A stretch of DNA of 64,000 bases, from NCBI RefSeq assembly GCF_032062135.1, contig NC_092858.1:167695626-167759625 (forward strand), written 5' to 3'. This document shows, piece after piece, positions 51,498 through 62,216 of this stretch. Made by a program: the position numbers and the translations under genes. The stretch's first letter is position 1. Every line of letters starts with the position of its first letter. This DNA is from Pyxicephalus adspersus. Taxonomy: Eukaryota; Chordata; Amphibia; Anura; Pyxicephalidae. The notes below the pieces were generated by a model. It did no database searches. It saw nothing but the letters and a program-made list of their open reading frames with translations, and was not told the DNA's origin.

Positions 51498-51761
51498 TAC
51501 ATTGCCCCATACCTGCCCCAGCAGAAGGACTGCATTGCCCCATAACTACCCCAGCAGAAGCGCTGCATTGCCCCATAATTACTCCAGCAGAAACACTGCA
51601 TTGCCCCATAATTACCCCAGCAGAAGGACTGCATTTCCCCATAATTACCCCAGCAAAAGGACTGCATTGCCCCATAACTACCCCGGAAGAAGCGCTGCAT
51701 TGCCCCATAATTACCCCAGCAGAAGCGCTCCATTGCCCCATAACTACCCCAGCATGGGAGG
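51498..51761. repeat. 33-bp minisatellite, 8 units
   Basis: TGCATTGCC-type anchors fall at 51531, 51564, 51597, 51630, 51663, 51696 and 51729, exactly 33 bp apart, with one more unit before. The unit is CATTGCCCCATAACTACCCC followed by AGCAGAAGCGCTG, with a few substitutions. Because 33 is a multiple of three, both strands show long open frames (11-residue repeats ALPHNYPSRST on plus and GVIMGQCSASA on minus), with no other sign of being genes. It ends about 94 nt from the exon 1 donor. Confidence 0.95.
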
Positions 51762-51854
51762 CAGAAATAGCCATTTTATCTACTACATGCTCAGACCAAA
51801 CGCCCCACATGTACCCATTGGTATAATACCCCCATGCCATCTGTGTTGACTTAC

Positions 51855-52118
51855 CGCCTGCGGTGGGGTACCAATCATCATCTCCAGGTAATACCCCCTC
51901 CCTGAGTCCCCCTCCAGGTTGTTCACCATGGTCATGAAGTTGATGTTACCACTGGGATCAGAGGCCAGGGCCAGCCCCATGATGTCCTTTGCAGTGGTGG
52001 TGGACACTGGCTGGGGCTGGCTGACCAGGGCAGGAGAGATCCGGAGAGGAATGGAGAACTTGGTCTGGGCACCTCCCAGCAGTGCCAGCAGGGTGAGGGT
52101 CTGCAGTGCCCCCCTCAT
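51855..52118 (-). CDS. BACE2: BACE2 exon 1: signal peptide, propeptide, start of catalytic domain
   Basis: 88 codons ending CAG GCG before the donor GTAAGT (phase 0). Residues 1 to about 19 form a signal peptide: an Arg at position 2, then LLALLGG, a hydrophobic core. A short Ser/Thr/Pro-containing propeptide follows, then MGLALA and NNLEGDSGRGYYLEMMIGTP, the conserved start of the BACE2 mature domain. The propeptide is shorter than I recall for mammals. The start at 52118 has A at -3 and fits the signal peptide. No in-frame stop occurs upstream back to at least 52400, so a longer N-terminus is not excluded by the frame alone, but the upstream translation shows no BACE2-like sequence. A 33-bp minisatellite begins about 90 nt inside the following intron. 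Confidence 0.93.
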
Positions 52119-52739
52119 TGTACAGCTTCCACTACAGCTCAGTGCCCACACACTGCATGACTGCCCCGGCACACACAGCCCAGCTCTGTCCGAGCAGCTC
52201 CGGCCTCGGGCGAAACAAACGGATATAGCAGGGAGGAGTTTGAGCAAAACTTTCACCGAGCAAAAAAAAGTTACAAAGTCCCGAACCTGGGCTGAACTGA
52301 GGGGGCATGCGAGCGCCCCCTGATGGGGGTTCGTGTGTACTGCAGGAGCAGAAGAAATCTGCATACAGAAAACTCTAACTGTAATGTCTCTGTTATGCAA
52401 TCAGGAATATTTCCAGGCAAAAAAGCTGCTTTTAACTAGAATTCAGGTGCAAATGACCTAAAAAGTATCAAAAAAATATTGCTTGCAGGTTTCCTTCTTT
52501 TCCAAACTCTTTGGTTTTTAATGGTACATACAAAATGTGTCAATCTGCTTCACTTGATTTAAAATCTATTAATAATTAATAGAAGAATAAACAAAAAATA
52601 AATTCAGTTTTCTATTAACCAATAGGTAATCAATGTCGAGAAAACTTTGATCATTCGCAGTGACAAATTTGTTTGTTTGATGTGGATTCTGTATTCAGTT
52701 TTTTATTCGTTCACTCTCATTATTTCAGTACACTGTCTT

Positions 52740-53030
52740 TTTATAAAGAAGTGAATCTGATATTCCCTCAAACTAATTAATTACAACCAATAAAACACAT
52801 GAATCTAGAAGATTTCTTCTAGAAGGGAATGTCTGATTCCCTGTTTTATAATTAGAGCCCTAAGGTTTTTATATAAAACAATGAATCTGACATTTACTGA
52901 CACATCAAACATTCCCTGGTGGAGAATCTATCAGTTCTCTATTTTTATCAATGGGAGTGACTCAGCACCGCATAACATTTTAGTGAATGTCAGATTCACT
53001 GTTTTATAAATGGAATCCAAAATCTACTTT
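52740..53030. repeat. diverged repeat with GTGAATGTCAGATTCACTG motifs
   Basis: GTGAATCTGATATTCCCTC, ATGAATCTGACATTTACTG and AGTGAATGTCAGATTCACTG occur in both orientations, and GTCAGATTCACTGCTTTATAAA recurs at 46590-46611. It looks like an old fold-back element; boundaries are uncertain. It lies upstream of BACE2 exon 1. Confidence 0.4.
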
Positions 53031-53330
53031 GATGAAAGTTTCACAGTTGTTTTGTAAAATTGATTGCCAGTTGATAATATTTATTAATTTTATTTTTGTT
53101 CATTTTCATGGTGTAAAAAATTAAAAGCTGTCAGACAATTGCTATGGCCACTGGCTTTAGTTATTCCAGATTCACTGCCCAAGGAAAAAGAGGGGACTGA
53201 GAATGGGAGAAAATTAGGGATAGGGGGTATTGCTGAACCACCAAACTACAGCTAAACTTCACCTTATCCAACAAACACAATATTTGTGAAAATGTAGATA
53301 AAGAGGCTACATTTGTAGCAAAGTCACCAA

Positions 53331-53356
53331 TTATTATTATTATTATTATTATTAAA
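53331..53356. repeat. (ATT)n microsatellite
   Basis: About eight TTA/ATT units. No LINE tail sequence adjoins it. Confidence 0.85.
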
Positions 53357-53624
53357 TCAAGGCAGCCACCTACTAGCAGAGTTTCTTTTTTTAAACTTTG
53401 ATGGTTTACTAGAATGGAACATCCTCATGGCTTTCCAAAATGGATACACTGTGTTGTTTTATAATGGTGTGGATGCAACTGCCTATTTCTGTATGCAAAC
53501 AGATGAATTGGAAAGCAATTTATAGCACTATATAAAGTGACAATGCTGCCATTTTTTAATATTTGGAAAAAGGGTAAATTGGATTGTATTCACAATAGTT
53601 TAGGAGTTCAAACATGGTTTATCC

Positions 53625-53810
53625 AAAGATTGCTAGGGGTTCCTTGAGCAATTGGCAATGTGTGACTCTCCGGTCACTCTAACTGACACCAATTTTCTAT
53701 TTGGTTATCTGTAATTCTCCCCACTGGCCGGCAATGTAAGAAGCGTTCTTACATCTGAGCTGTAGATATAGTAATTATAGAAGGGGTTCCTAGAAGACTG
53801 CTATGTTAGG
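53625..53810. repeat. partial hAT-like MITE
   Basis: Contains GCTAGGGGTTCCTTGAGCAA and later AAGGGGTTCCTAGAAGAC, the internal blocks of the family at 14617 and 40487. Terminal repeats are not clear. Confidence 0.35.
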
Positions 53811-54072
53811 ATGAATGTTAAAAAAAGTTAGGTTACAAGTAAAAATCATTTATTGCATTCCATGTAGTGTGGATACCCCATTCTTTTTTGGGGCAGTATG
53901 TGAAGATGGGAACATGCAAAGTACCCTGGAATAACATTAGCGGAAGAATTGGAACAGTGGCTTTGGACCTGGGAGGTACAGGAAACATTGAGCTGCATGG
54001 AGTTATGGGGTGGCCATATTCTCTTTGGGATATGCTTGGTATTATTCTTAGAACTCCATAGTGGCTCCATAG

Positions 54073-54950
54073 TGGACAACACGGTGGCTCAGTGGTTAGC
54101 ACTCTGGCCTTTGCAGCGCTAGGTCCCAGGTTTATTTTCCGGTCAGGCCAGGGCTATTTGCATGGAGTTTGCATGTTTTCCCTGTGTCTGCGTGGGTTTC
54201 CTCCCACATTCCAAAAACATGCTGTTAGGCTAACCTCCTGGGCTTTACACTGAGGTCTAGATTTCTGTACCAAAAGCGTTACAGGTTTTAATTAATTTTT
54301 TTTTATTAAATTGTAGACCTGTAACTTACAGAAATATGTCCGAACAGGGTTCTAGTAGATCAATACAGCTTTTTTGTATTGAGTTCAATGCAAAGGAACT
54401 CAATACACAATTTTGAATTTCCCGCCCCGCCTCCCTCCCGCGCCGACGCAGGCAGCGACATCACCGGGAAACCCTGTGGATGGGATGAAGAAAGAAGAGG
54501 ACAGATGTGTCCGGAGGAGCAGAGGGAGAAGGTGAGTATTTTTTTTTGCGATCGACGCTGGATCATCGCACGGAGGGAGAAGAAGCCGGCCGGCTTAGTT
54601 TAGAAGAAGAAACTGGCCAGCCGGCTTAGAAGAAGAACACGACCGATGGCCGATCGCAGTGGGACCAGGTAAGTGATCGATAAACCCGAACTTTTCTCAC
54701 TGTATTATCATACAGTGAAAAAAGTTTGGGGTTATCGAAAATAGTAATAGTAACAAGGTCGGGGTTATCGGTCAGGTGGTTAATTGGCTCCCCCCCCCAA
54801 AATTGACCTTAGACTGTATTAAAGACATATGACTATGGTAGGGACATTAGATTGTGAGCTCCTTTGTGGGACGATGAGTGACATGGCTATGGACTTTGTA
54901 CAGCGCTGCGTAATATGTTGGCGCTATATGAATGCTGTGTAATAATAACA
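54073..54950 (+). mobile_element. SINE split by a piggyBac-like insertion
   Basis: The 5' half (54073-54229: ACGGTGGCTCAGTGGTTAGC, CTGCGTGGGTTTCCTCCCAC, CAAAAACATGC.GTTAGG) and the 3' half (54784-54950: TTGGCTCCCCCCCC, GACCTTAGACTG, GCGCTGCGTAATATGTTGGC, (TAA)n) are collinear with the SINE at 31826-32180. They are separated by 54234-54779. Confidence 0.75.
54234..54779 (+). mobile_element. piggyBac-like non-autonomous element in SINE
   Basis: Flanked by CTAA (54230-54233) and TTAA (54780-54783), a TTAA target duplication with one change. Ends CCTCCTGGGC and GTCAGGTGG are imperfectly inverted. The interior has a CG-rich block with repeated AGAAGCCGGCCGGC. Related to 56761-57250. Confidence 0.65.
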
Positions 54951-55971
54951 AGAGCACAGACAGCTGGATTTTTTTTATTGTTGTCATCTCCCAATCAGCA
55001 TCTTAATTCACTGTAGACACTGATTTCAAGTGATGCCTGAACCAAAATGTTGCTGCCCTTTGGAATGAAAAGCAGATATAATGAGGAAGATTGCAGGAGG
55101 TAATACATGAAGACTTGGAAGTGTTTTACTTACAGATTACTTAGCATGCATATCTAAAATATATCTGATGCTAGGTTCCCTGTACATTCATTTTATTAGA
55201 AATATGAATAAAATGGTGTTTTATAACTTTGGTTTCTATAGCTCCCAGTAATAAATGGGGTTGTCTGATAAATTCCAAATCACCCTACTGGGATGCATTT
55301 CCTTGGTAAAATGTGTCAGTAATAAATGTCAGTTTTCTTTAACCTTCCATTCGTGTTAACAATTTTCCAGAGCCGGATGATATCGGGCTGCAGAGAGTTG
55401 GATGGATTTTTTTTTACATAGCTTGATTATTCTTCTCCTTGGAGGAACTCCAAGACTGCACTGACCTCTAGAAAGTAACACAACGGATCCTAATTATCTT
55501 CTGCTCTGCACTGAGCTGTGTTTTGCCGTCTTCAAAGGGAAGCATCTCCTTTCTTGTCTCTGTGTCCCCGGGACTCAGCTGTCTTTCCTTGGCTTATCAA
55601 AAAAGACCTCACACTTCCATAATTCCTATAAACAATTGGCCTGTTTACATCATTTGTATTTTGTACATTTACCCAGTGACCCCAACCGTTATCCCTAAGG
55701 AAAAGCCTGGGACAAAATGAGGCCCCTGGGCAAATATGAAGTGGGGGACAAATGCAAAGTATTCCAGGTCCCTGTACCCCTGTCATTTTGTTAGTGGGAG
55801 ACATAGATAAGGTTGGGACTCTCCCCAGGTTCCCTTTTGAGCACAGCTTATCCCTTTGCCCCTAAAACTTGCCTTAGGGCCAGTAGATTCAAGGCTTTTT
55901 CCACTATGTGCGGTGCAGCGCTGTTCACTGTGCTTTACAGAATGTGCAACATATAAAGATATCAGATGTGG

Positions 55972-56130
55972 GGGCAGCACGGTGGCTTAGTAGCCATCAT
56001 TCCTGCTTTTTCAGCACTGGGGGTCCCAGGTGTGAATGTTGAGTCCCACTGTTATATTGTCAACACATTGCTGCATGGATTTTGTGCCCAGTGTAATGAA
56101 TAGGGCAGCTGTACAACAAACAGCCACACA
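55972..56130 (+). mobile_element. diverged SINE head
   Basis: GGGGCAGCACGGTGGCTTAG, TTTTTCAGCACTGGG.GTCCC, TGCATGGATTTTG: the first 120-150 bp of the tRNA-headed SINE, heavily mutated. Confidence 0.5.
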
Positions 56131-56387
56131 GGTAGGTGCGCCTTGCCATCCATTCCAGTATAACACATTGCAAAGCATTTTATAATAATAGGAACAAGGT
56201 CCAAATCCTAACTAAATAACATTTGGGTTTTAATTTCTTTGTATCTTTTGTTGCATTTCAGTGCTTCTGATCTCCTGTAGCTGTTGCTTCCAGTGCACAG
56301 GCACCCAAACAAGGACTGCATGGCATTTGTATAAGGGGGCTTTCCAGATGGTGACAACAGAAGACCATTATTATTAATAATATTATT

Positions 56388-56490
56388 ATGCCCTCTCCTC
56401 CTGTATCACTGTCTGTATTAGTCTGTCATTTGCAATCCCTATTTAATGTACAGCGCTGCGTAATATGTTGGCGCTATTTGAATCCTGTTA
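56388..56490 (+). mobile_element. L2/CR1-like LINE 3' end
   Basis: CTCTCCTCCTGTATCACTGT, CTGTCATTTGCAATCCC, GCGTAATATGTTGGCGCTAT. It ends in (TAA/AAT)n shared with the oppositely oriented copy that follows. Confidence 0.65.
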
Positions 56491-57915
56491 ATTATTAATA
56501 ATAATAATAATAATAATAAAAAACAGTATTTATTTAGCACCAACAGATTACAGACCACTGTAATCTGATAGGGGTTGCAAATGACAGACAGTGACACAGG
56601 AGGAGAGAACCCTGCCCCAAAAAGCTTACAATCTAAGAAGTGGGGGAAGTGTCAAACAATAGCAGGGGGGATATGAATTGAAGGAAGTAGTGAGGGTTTT
56701 AAGAGATAGAATAAGACAGGTAGATGAGTTTGAAAAGATAGGTTTTTAGTGCTCTTTTAACCTTCTTAGCGGTTCATTTCTCCCCGGTTTTATGTCTAAA
56801 AGCGGTACATTGTTTTTCATGAAAATTTTACAGTATAATATAATAGTATGAGTATAATAAAGTTTGAAACACAAAATCATTGCTGAATAATACATTAAAT
56901 AAAAAAATAATATATTTTTTTAATTTTTAAAAAAATAAATAAATATTCTAGTCATACTATTATAAAATACTGTAAAATAGATGTTCATGAAAAATAATGT
57001 ACTGCTTTTAAACATATAAATCCACTGTATTGCATTCAAAACAGTTATTTTGTATTGAATGCAATACAAACAGATTTGAATTTCCCGCCCCTCCTCAAAC
57101 TGAATGTCCGCACGCACCGACGTCCCCGGGAACTCCGGGTGACTCATCAGGTGCAGAAGAAGCCGGCCGGAGGAAGGAAGAAGAGGCGAAGGATGACGTG
57201 GGACCCCGGCGGATCAGGTAAGCGCTGTATTTACTATCTTTCCTATAGGTTTAGACCATTCCAGAGTTCGGGCAGCTCTATAAAAGTCTTGGAGCCGTGC
57301 GTGTGAGGAGGTTATGAGTGAGGAAGTCATTAGTAGGTCATTGGAGGAACAAAGAGAGCGGCCTGGGGGGTATTTATCTATCTGGTCAGAAAGGTAAGTG
57401 GCACAAGAACTGTGGAGGGATTTGAAGGCAAAGCACAGGGGATGAATTTGATTCTAAGGTGAAATGGAAGCCAATGAAGAGAACTACAAAGAGAGGCAGC
57501 AGAGGAGGAGTGGTGGGAAGGATGGATGAGTCTGGCTGCAGCATTCATGATAGATTGTAGAGGAGAGAGTCAGGTTAGTGGAATACCAGAGAGGAGGAGG
57601 TTACAGTAGTCCAGACGAGAGATGATAAGAGCATGTACAAGGAGTTTGGTGGTCTCAGGGGACAGGTAGGGGCAGATTTTGGAGATGTTGTGTAGATGAA
57701 AGTTACAGGACCTGGAAATGTTCTTAATATGGGGGGTAAATGAGTGGGCAGAAGCAAAGGTGGCCCCGAGACAACGTGCCCGAGGGGGAGGGCGGAATAA
57801 CAGTGTTAAATAACAATATGGCTGGCTAATGTGTGTCAAATCTTCATTGGAAGCCTGGGGGACAGGGTGACAATGAACGAGCACCATTGAAAGTCCGGGA
57901 CAGAGTGTTGTCATT
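56490..57915 (-). mobile_element. L2/CR1-like LINE, interrupted by a piggyBac-like element
   Basis: (AAT)n tail and 3' end at 56490-56760, then an insertion (56761-57250), then continuation from GACCATTCCAGAG at 57256. The minus strand near 57570-57700 encodes PYLSPETTKLLVHALIISRL followed by DYCNLLLSGIP, the ISRLDYCN segment typical of CR1/L2 RTs. Several frameshifts. Confidence 0.75.
56761..57250 (+). mobile_element. piggyBac-like element inside LINE
   Basis: Begins directly after TTAA (56757-56760), a position where the uninterrupted LINE at 48546 reads CTCTTTTAAATGAGC. Left end CCTTCTTAGCGGTTC. The interior contains a long AT-rich inverted repeat (ATGAAAATTTTACAGTAT ... TACTGTAAAATAGATGTTCATG) and a CG-rich block with AGAAGCCGGCCGG as in 54234-54779. 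The right end is truncated together with about 40 bp of LINE. Confidence 0.6.
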
Positions 57916-59112
57916 CTACAACAGAAGCCTAAACCAGGGCTACTATGGCAGGATCACCAAATATTCTAAATAAATCTTCAGATCTGGAAATACCAGATTA
58001 AACTGTTAAAGCCAAATTCGATAGCCAAATTGAAAATGAATATGTTGATTTGGAATAAAGAATTCTCTTCCACTGTCCTATATAATATGAAAAAAACCCT
58101 GAGATTTATTACTGACACATTTTACTAAATACATCAGTATTTAGTAAATACATCACAAAAGGATGATTTGGAATTTATCAGCCAACCGCCATTTATTACT
58201 GAAGCAATCTCAAGGACAGAGGACACCATGGCCCTGGTGCAGTCTTCTGCACACCATATGAGTGGGGAAATGGGGGTTTTTTGGCTCATCCTTCCCTTTG
58301 TGATAAGTCATACAGAGATATTGGAATCACACTTGGTAGTTTTCATTGGTATTATTGAAGAAGGCTGCGTTACCTGGATCACATTGTGTTGCAGCACAGA
58401 GATGCATTCAAGGCAATTTACTTGTATCCTTCATTTTGCAGCATATTTTCTACAGTAGCCCACTGGGAACTTCCATTAGTGATCTTTTATTGAGGTGGGA
58501 GGTCAGTCTATGTTGAGGTCTGCATCCCTGCATACAAATTTCAGCCACTTGTCTACTTATCACCCCAATCTACTGTAATTTGATTTAAAAGGGTTAAATA
58601 AACTTTAATAAATACACCATTTTTCATGCAATTGACCAAAAGTCAAATCAAGTTTTGGATAAATGGAATACTGTACGAAAGTTCATTAAATCCAATTTCT
58701 GTAAATTTGACTGTCCTTCCTCCTAAATAACCCTGGCTGAGCAAATCAGATCTAAAGATTGCCCTGATCCATGTAAGACATATAAACTCCATACAAATAA
58801 TTCCCAGAGGGGTTATTGAATCCACAATGTCAGCTCTGCAAGGCTCCTGATCTGCATGCATTCCTCTACAGTCCACATCCATAACTTATTTCCAGGAACA
58901 TCTGCTGATTTTAAAAATGAGTTATGAGCTGACTCAGCAAAGCATGCCTGCCAGAGATATTATAAAACACATGATGATTACATGTAGTATCCGCCTTGTC
59001 ACAGCAGAGGGCGATGTGCAATCAAAATTCTAATTGATAAAACATTGCAGAAAAAAAGTTAAATGCAAAAAATAAATAAAAGTCTATAAAAAAAACATAA
59101 AGGTTACCTACA
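57916..59112. other. upstream intergenic, nothing recognised
   Basis: AT-rich DNA. Contains a short direct repeat of TTTAGTAAATACATCA-type sequence near 58125-58155 and no coding signal. Confidence 0.5.
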
Positions 59113-59115
59113 CAC

Positions 59116-59167
<52 letters not shown>

Positions 59168-59227
59168 CGTCTTATGGTCCGAAAAATACGGTATATATAT
59201 ATATATATATATATACATATATATACA
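59113..59227. repeat. (TA)n microsatellites
   Basis: Two long TA runs (about 59120-59165 and 59191-59214) around a MITE remnant. Potentially cruciform-forming and hard to assemble. Confidence 0.9.
59166..59192 (-). mobile_element. remnant of the TACCGTATTTTTCGG MITE
   Basis: GCGTCTTATGGTCC followed by GAAAAATACGGTA, between two (TA)n runs. Only one end is preserved. Confidence 0.55.
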
Positions 59228-59500
59228 TGGCCCCCACCAGAAAATGGAAAGTTGACTGTTTAGTTTGCAGTCATGCTGATCTTACCTATCAATGCTAAAA
59301 AGAGAGACCTGATATTTCTGGTTGAATACTTGATAGTAAACAGGACAGTAAATGGGATTTAGTGAAGACTAAAATGACTGAGGTCAGAAGGAGGCAGCTC
59401 ATTACATGATGGATAGGGAGCGCCAGGAGTCAGAAGGAGGAAGAGCCAAGGTTGACTTTTAGGAAAAGTCCTGATTTGCATATCATTTTAGAACTATATG

Positions 59501-59713
59501 GGCCAGATTTATGAAAGCTCTCCAAGGCTCGAAAGGATACACTTTCATCAGTGAAGCTGGTTGATCCAGCAAACCTGGAATAGATTTCTATTGCTATTTG
59601 TTGGCAAATGTTTTCAATACTGGACCAGATCCATTCCAGGTTTGCTGGATCACTCTGCTTCACTGAAGAAAGTGTATCCTTTCGAGCCTTGGAGAGCATT
59701 CATAAATCAGGCC
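59501..59713. mobile_element. palindromic MITE, copy 1
   Basis: Ends GGCCAGATTTATGAAAGCTC and CATTCATAAATCAGGCCC are inverted, and the arms pair through GGATACACTTTCATCAGTGA / TCACTGAAGAAAGTGTATCC and CAGCAAACCTGGAATAGATT / CATTCCAGGTTTGCTGGATC. The loop is near TTGCTATTTGTTGGCAAATG. Confidence 0.8.
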
Positions 59714-59799
59714 CTATATCTCTGATCTTTTTTTCACAAGCTTTTTTATTAAGAGTGCCATCTTCGTTTTTTTCTCTGTATGACAGTTTGGATGCAACT

Positions 59800-59945
59800 A
59801 TCATTATTATTTACCAGTATTTATATAGCGCCAACATATTACGCAGCGCTGTACATTAAATAGGGGATGCAAATGACAGCCAGATACAGACAGTGACACA
59901 GGATGAAGACAAGACCCTGCCCTGAAGAGCTTACAATCTAGGATG
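59800..59945 (-). mobile_element. L2/CR1-like LINE 3' end
   Basis: TATTTATATAGCGCCAACAT, ATTACGCAGCGCTGTACATT, CAGACAGTGACACAGGATGA and GAGCTTACAATCTAGGA. Confidence 0.7.
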
Positions 59946-60914
59946 CTTATATTAGCATTTCTCTTTACCCCAAATCCCCAGCAGCCAATCAAAATTCAGT
60001 TACAAGAATTATCCCTTTGGTCAGAATAATGAAAACCTCGGCTGCAGTTGGGTAACTATGCGCCAATACTCAGGGCACCGCGTCACCCATGGAGACAGTA
60101 CCAAACCAACTTCTAGAAGATGGATCCATAGAAAGATGGGCCCCTCCCGCAGAAAGACAATCCAGCATCCACATCCCCAGCGCTCACAAGTAATGACCCT
60201 CACAAGAGCTTGGTATTCGTGTCAGCGGCTGGACCAGTCTGGGTTGCCCTGGCAACCGTGATATAGCATGCAGAACGGTCAGTATGATGGTGATTAAGGT
60301 TCCTGCCCGTTCCTTGCTCTGCAGAAGCATTGCACTCATGGCAGAGGAAGAAAAATACTAGATGCAGTGATGGCCAAAGGCTTCCATAAAATACTTCATA
60401 ATAAATGATGGCTTGCATATACTGAATACCTCAGCTGATCCATACTCATCGTACGTGTTCATTAATATTTAGGGTTATTCTGCATTTTATTGTACCACTA
60501 GTAAGGTGGTCACCAGCCAATTTACTTGCCAAAACCCTCATTACCAGGGACAGAGTTTAGCTTTGGAATATGTCCCTGAAAATGTTTGGTTCTGCAGATT
60601 TATCCCATAAAATGTAGTTTGCCTTATGAAACCTCCTACAACACCACTGCGGTCATACCAGACAGAACCCATTCTTTGTGATCAAGGCACAAAGCTTTAT
60701 CTAATTTGTGTTATCACCTGCAAAAAGTATGGACAGAACCGGGAAGCCAGTCCTGCTTACGTTTGGGTTATTTCAAGTGAGAAGTACATGTATAAGCATC
60801 CAAATGTTCGCTGGATCAGCCAGCTTCTCCCATGATAGTCTATTTTCTCCTGTCTTGGAGAGCCATTAATAAATCAGACCAACGTTTTGGGTTGAAAAAA
60901 GGCAAAAAAAAGTT

Positions 60915-61012
60915 ATATTATTATTAATAATAATAATAATGATAATAATATTAAACAGGATTTATATAGCACCAGCATATTATGCAGCGCTGTACATTAA
61001 ATAGGTTATGAA
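60915..61012 (-). mobile_element. L2/CR1-like LINE 3' end, truncated
   Basis: (TTATTA)n/(AATAAT)n tail, then GGATTTATATAGCACCAGCA and GCAGCGCTGTACATTAAATA. It stops after about 45 bp of body. Confidence 0.6.
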
Positions 61013-61056
61013 GAATGTTTGAATTTGCTCCAATAGAATTCCTTCTTGATCCTGTG

Positions 61057-61279
61057 GCCCTGATTTATGAAAGCTCTCCATGGCTGGAGAAAATACACTT
61101 TCATCAGTGGAGCTGGGTGATCCAGCAAACCTGGAATGGATTTCTTAAAAGTCATTAGTTTTTTGTTAGTAAATGTTTTCAATCTTGGACCAGATCCATT
61201 CCATGTTTGATGGATCACCCAGCTTCACTGATGAAAGTGTATCCTCTTCAGCCTTGGAGAGCATTAATAAATCAGGCCC
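61057..61279. mobile_element. palindromic MITE, copy 2
   Basis: Same structure as 59501-59713: GCCCTGATTTATGAAAGCTC ... GCATTAATAAATCAGGCCC with paired CAGCAAACCTGGAATGGATT / CCATTCCATGTTTGATGGAT. Confidence 0.8.
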
Positions 61280-62007
61280 GATGAGTCAATTTGATGTTCC
61301 CTGGATCAACAGTCTCTGCTATCTTTACTTTAATAACTTGATAGGTTACGCCATAGTCTTTTTATAAAGGCTCATAACCCAGTGCACTTTTTTTCTTGAA
61401 ATACACCATTGGTGGGCAGCACCGGCTTCATAGTTTTGTTCATACAAATATTTCATAAATACTGGGACCTGGCATGGTATGGACCAAAGAAGTCATCTGC
61501 AGTGGAATTAAGACTGCCGGCCCCCTAGGTTACTCTATATTGATATCAACATCTCCTGAAACTTTGTTCCATGAATTGAATGAAGATCCTGCTATGCAAT
61601 TGGCAAAGAGATATACTGGCAATAAACTAATATTGAGTTCCACATCAATTTTCTCATCCCTGGTTGACCCAAAATGGTCCCATAAGGCGACATTTTATGC
61701 AGTGGAGGTATCATGGACAAAGAACCTTCTTCCTGTTCTTGGAAATATGTCCATAGGTTTACATGGGCTCCATATTTGTAGATGTCATACCTAAAGCTGG
61801 ATGATAGGCAGTGTGTGAAGGCAAAGACTATGCAAATTCTTACCTGTGTTTCATACAAACCCTCCACTAATTTGGCTAAATGATTGGTTTAGAATATCCC
61901 ACAGGTACATGTAAATAGAGAACCATGCTAGGAGAAACATGTGGGCTGACCTCTCTATTGGTGGTTGACATGCTGATCCAATGATTTCAGTACTTTTTGA
62001 GTCAATG

Positions 62008-62216
62008 GACCTGATTTACTAAAGCTCCCCAAGATTAGGGATTTTAGACTATCATAGGAGAACCTCAGTGATCCAGCAAACCTGGAATGGATTTATTCCA
62101 CAATTGAAAACATTTGCAAATGACTTTAAGAAATCCATTCCAGGTTTGGTGGATCTCCCAAGTTCTCCCATGATAGTCTACCTTCTCCAGTCTTGAAGAG
62201 CTTTAATAAATCAGGT
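62008..62216. mobile_element. palindromic MITE, copy 3 (diverged arms)
   Basis: GACCTGATTTACTAAAGCTC ... GCTTTAATAAATCAGGTTC, with CAGCAAACCTGGAATGGATT and CATTCCAGGTTTGGTGGATC. The outer arm block carries ACTATCATAGGAGAACC / TTCTCCCATGATAGTC instead of the ACACTTTCATCAGTG block of copies 1 and 2. A single-arm piece with GCTTCTCCCATGATAGTC also occurs at 60800-60880. Confidence 0.75.

Noticed and set aside
51451..51849. Long repetitive open frames on both strands beside exon 1
   Set aside because: They arise from a 33-bp tandem repeat, which keeps every stop-free frame open. No start context, splice signal or protein family supports them.
52200..52260. TATA-like CTATATCC on the minus strand upstream of exon 1
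   Set aside because: A single weak match with no supporting start-site evidence. Too speculative to list as a promoter.
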